A stretch of DNA of 6,590 bases, taken from Anaerolineae bacterium. GTDB taxonomy: Bacteria > Chloroflexota > Anaerolineae > Anaerolineales > E44-bin32. Shown here one piece after another: positions 5,180 to 6,590 of the stretch. Location of the stretch: NCBI GenBank assembly GCA_030598885.1, contig JAUVOZ010000113.1, positions 1-6,590 of the forward strand. Reading direction: 5' to 3'. Numbering within the stretch: the first letter of the stretch is position 1; every line of letters starts with the position of its first letter. Both the position numbers and the translations under genes were made by a program. The notes under the pieces are model-generated. The model searched no databases. It was not told the DNA's origin and saw only the letters and a program-made list of their open reading frames with translations.

Positions 5180-5962
5180 ATGACAAATAAAGAATTGGTT
5201 GAATCCCTGATCTACACCAAACCTGAGGGTTTAACTTCTGCTGTGACCCATTATTGTCCCGGTTGTACACACGGTATAGCTCATCGGTTGCTGGCCGAAG
5301 TAATCGATGAGATGGGAGTCCGTGAGGAGACGATTGGCATAGCGCCGGTCGGGTGCGCGGTCTTTGCCTATGACTACTTCAATATGGATTTCGCTGAAGC
5401 AGCTCATGGTCGGGCGCCAGCGATGGCTACCGGATTGAAGAGGGTAAGCCCTGATAAAGTGGTCTTCACCTACCAGGGTGATGGCGATCTGGCGTCCATT
5501 GGCGCAGGGGAAATCCTGCATGCCGCTGGTAGAGGTGAGAACATCACCGTGATTTTCATCAACAACGCTATTTATGGCATGACGGGGGGTCAGATGGCGC
5601 CCACGACTTTGCCTGGCCAGCGGACGACGTCCACTCCATTGGGACGCGATGTCGAAATGCATGGGTTCCCTCTTCGGATGTGCGAGATTCTGTCTCAACT
5701 CGATGGAGCGGTCTATGTAGTGCGGCGTAGCTTGCACAATGTGGCTAACATCCGAAAAGCCAAGAAGGCTATCAGACAGGCTTTCGAGGTTCAGCGTCAG
5801 GGACTAGGTTTCTCGATGGTTGAATTGCTATCCAGCTGTCCCACGAATTGGGGTATGAGCGCGGCTGAAGCGCTGAATTGGATAGAGGAGCACATGCTCC
5901 CCGCATATCCTCTTGGCGACTATAAGGTGAGCCCTGCGATCAGCAAGCACGGCGGAAACTAG
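5180..5962 (+). CDS. 2-oxoacid:ferredoxin oxidoreductase beta subunit (TPP-binding)
   Basis: This 260-residue subunit binds thiamine pyrophosphate and the proximal [4Fe-4S] cluster and catalyses decarboxylation. The TPP/Mg motif is G100-DGD-103 with the distal N128-N129 and the AIYGMTGGQ stretch. Four cysteines fit the cluster ligands of this family: C26 and C29 in H24-YCPGCTHG, C59 in PVGC, and C220 in SSCPTNWG. H76-GRAPAMATG-85 is the conserved active-site loop. Length matches the usual 250-290. GGAG at 5168-5171 lies 8 nt before the ATG, and the gap to vorB is only 15 bp. Both the alpha and beta sequences favour a VOR-type enzyme. No missing residue is seen. Confidence 0.93.
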   Translation: MTNKELVESLIYTKPEGLTSAVTHYCPGCTHGIAHRLLAEVIDEMGVREETIGIAPVGCAVFAYDYFNMDFAEAAHGRAPAMATGLKRVSPDKVVFTYQGDGDLASIGAGEILHAAGRGENITVIFINNAIYGMTGGQMAPTTLPGQRTTSTPLGRDVEMHGFPLRMCEILSQLDGAVYVVRRSLHNVANIRKAKKAIRQAFEVQRQGLGFSMVELLSSCPTNWGMSAAEALNWIEEHMLPAYPLGDYKVSPAISKHGGN

Positions 5963-5971
5963 GAGAATGGG

Positions 5972-6526
5972 ATGCAAACTGAGATCATCATTTCAGGCTT
6001 TGGTGGGCAGGGTGCTCTTTTCGCTGGACAACTGCTATCCTATTCCGCTCTGGATAATGGCTTACAGGTAACCTGGATCCCTTCCTATGGGCCGGAGATG
6101 CGTGGCGGTACGGCGCACTGCACAGTGATCATCAGTGACGACGAAATCGGATCTCCGGTGATTCGCAACCCCAAGGCGGCCCTGGTGATGAACTTACCGT
6201 CGCTGGACAAATACGAGCCACTGGTCGAGACTGGAGGGGTGCTGGTGGTTAACACCTCCTTAGTGGACCGAAACCCGACGCGTGAGGATATTACAGTGAT
6301 CTTAGTCCCGGCGAATGAGATAGCTGAAGAGTTGGGGGAAAAGCGCTTGGCGAATTTAGTGATGTTAGGGGCGTTGCTTGAGCATCTGGACGCCCTTTCC
6401 GTGGAGGATGTGGGCGCTTCTCTGGGCGTTCACATCCCCGAGCACCGACGAAATCTGTTGGAGGGGAATCTTAAAGCGCTGGAGCGTGGTGCCAGCCTAG
6501 CGTCCAGCGAGGCAATTTCGGACTGA
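5972..6526 (+). CDS. 2-oxoacid:ferredoxin oxidoreductase gamma subunit
   Basis: The 184-residue protein is the POR gamma subunit, which binds the CoA side of the complex and completes the delta-alpha-beta-gamma set. Typical elements are the glycine loop G9-FGGQGALFAG-19 and Y39-GPEMRGGTAHC-50, followed by SPVIRNPKAALVMNLPSLDKYEPLV and a C-terminal helical region with RRNLLEGNLKALERG. AGGAG (5961-5965) overlaps the TAG stop of the beta gene and lies 6 nt before ATG 5972. An ATG at 5967 is in another frame. The length is normal for a stand-alone gamma subunit, not fused to alpha as in some anaerobes. It is the last operon gene seen; only 64 bp of the window remain after it. Confidence 0.92.
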   Translation: MQTEIIISGFGGQGALFAGQLLSYSALDNGLQVTWIPSYGPEMRGGTAHCTVIISDDEIGSPVIRNPKAALVMNLPSLDKYEPLVETGGVLVVNTSLVDRNPTREDITVILVPANEIAEELGEKRLANLVMLGALLEHLDALSVEDVGASLGVHIPEHRRNLLEGNLKALERGASLASSEAISD

Positions 6527-6590
6527 TCGAATAAGAGAGGTCCTTGGGAAGGGGTAAACTAGCACCTCATTAAGCAGAATGTTGTTCAAC
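6527..6590 (+). other. Downstream flank with no recognisable gene
   Basis: The stretch holds a weak nested pairing: GAGGT (6537-6541) with ACCTC (6564-6568), and inside it CCTT (6542-6545) with AAGG (6549-6552). No T tract follows within the window, so a terminator is not supported. The ATG at 6579 has no Shine-Dalgarno and only four codons remain. Confidence 0.4.

Noticed and set aside
5231..5737. Long minus-strand frame of 168 codons opposite the beta subunit gene
   Set aside because: It is antisense to a well-conserved coding region, its translation has no recognisable motif, and it fits the shadow pattern of a codon-biased gene.
6537..6568. Terminator after the gamma subunit gene
   Set aside because: The stems are only 4-5 bp and there is no T run before the window ends.
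1..6590. CRISPR arrays, tRNA or rRNA genes, insertion sequences, phage or defence genes
   Set aside because: I saw no regularly spaced repeats, no cloverleaf-like sequence with CCA-type ends, no transposase-like protein and no phage or defence motifs on either strand.

Overview
The window suggests an anaerobic bacterium of moderate GC content. The vor operon needs low-potential ferredoxin chemistry. The YegS-type lipid kinase and PlsC-type acyltransferase indicate bacterial ester-linked phospholipids. Shine-Dalgarno sites are strong, and candidate sigma70-type promoter boxes are visible. The mix of genes (a COG2403-like GTPase tail, a DinB-fold protein, YegS plus PlsC, and a four-subunit 2-oxoacid:ferredoxin oxidoreductase) would fit an anaerobic Chloroflexota such as Anaerolineae or Dehalococcoidia. 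That placement is inferred from gene content, not from a marker gene.

Layout, all genes on the plus strand. (1) Positions 1-128 hold the AT-rich 3' end of a gene resembling the cyclic 2,3-diphosphoglycerate synthetase/COG2403 GTPase family, closed by a rho-independent terminator that begins at its stop codon. (2) A candidate promoter with a perfect TATAAT box precedes a UbiA-superfamily, MenA-like membrane prenyltransferase (258-1151). (3) After a 215-bp spacer comes a probable three-gene unit: a DinB/ClbS-like four-helix protein, a YegS/DagK-type lipid kinase and a PlsC-type acyltransferase. The last two overlap by ATGA and should be translationally coupled. (4) A 307-bp gene-free stretch (3521-3827) holds a candidate promoter with a perfect TTGACA box, a 10-bp direct repeat and a GC-rich element whose arms can pair in two mutually exclusive ways. 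(5) A compact four-gene operon (3828-6526) encodes the delta (2x[4Fe-4S] ferredoxin), alpha (VorB-like), beta (TPP-binding) and gamma subunits of a 2-oxoacid:ferredoxin oxidoreductase, most like the 2-oxoisovalerate (VOR) type. (6) The last 64 bp hold no recognisable gene.

How the genes work together: the kinase and the acyltransferase both make phosphatidic acid, by phosphorylating diacylglycerol and by acylating lysophosphatidic acid, so their coupling suggests a phospholipid synthesis or recycling module. The oxidoreductase would convert branched-chain 2-oxoacids and CoA to acyl-CoA, CO2 and reduced ferredoxin, or run in reverse. A link between the two units through branched acyl-CoA is conceivable but unsupported beyond adjacency. 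I found no clear evidence for a wholly new system. The observations most worth checking are the switchable palindromic element ahead of the vor operon, the HX4E variant of the acyltransferase catalytic motif, and the composition break at the left edge.
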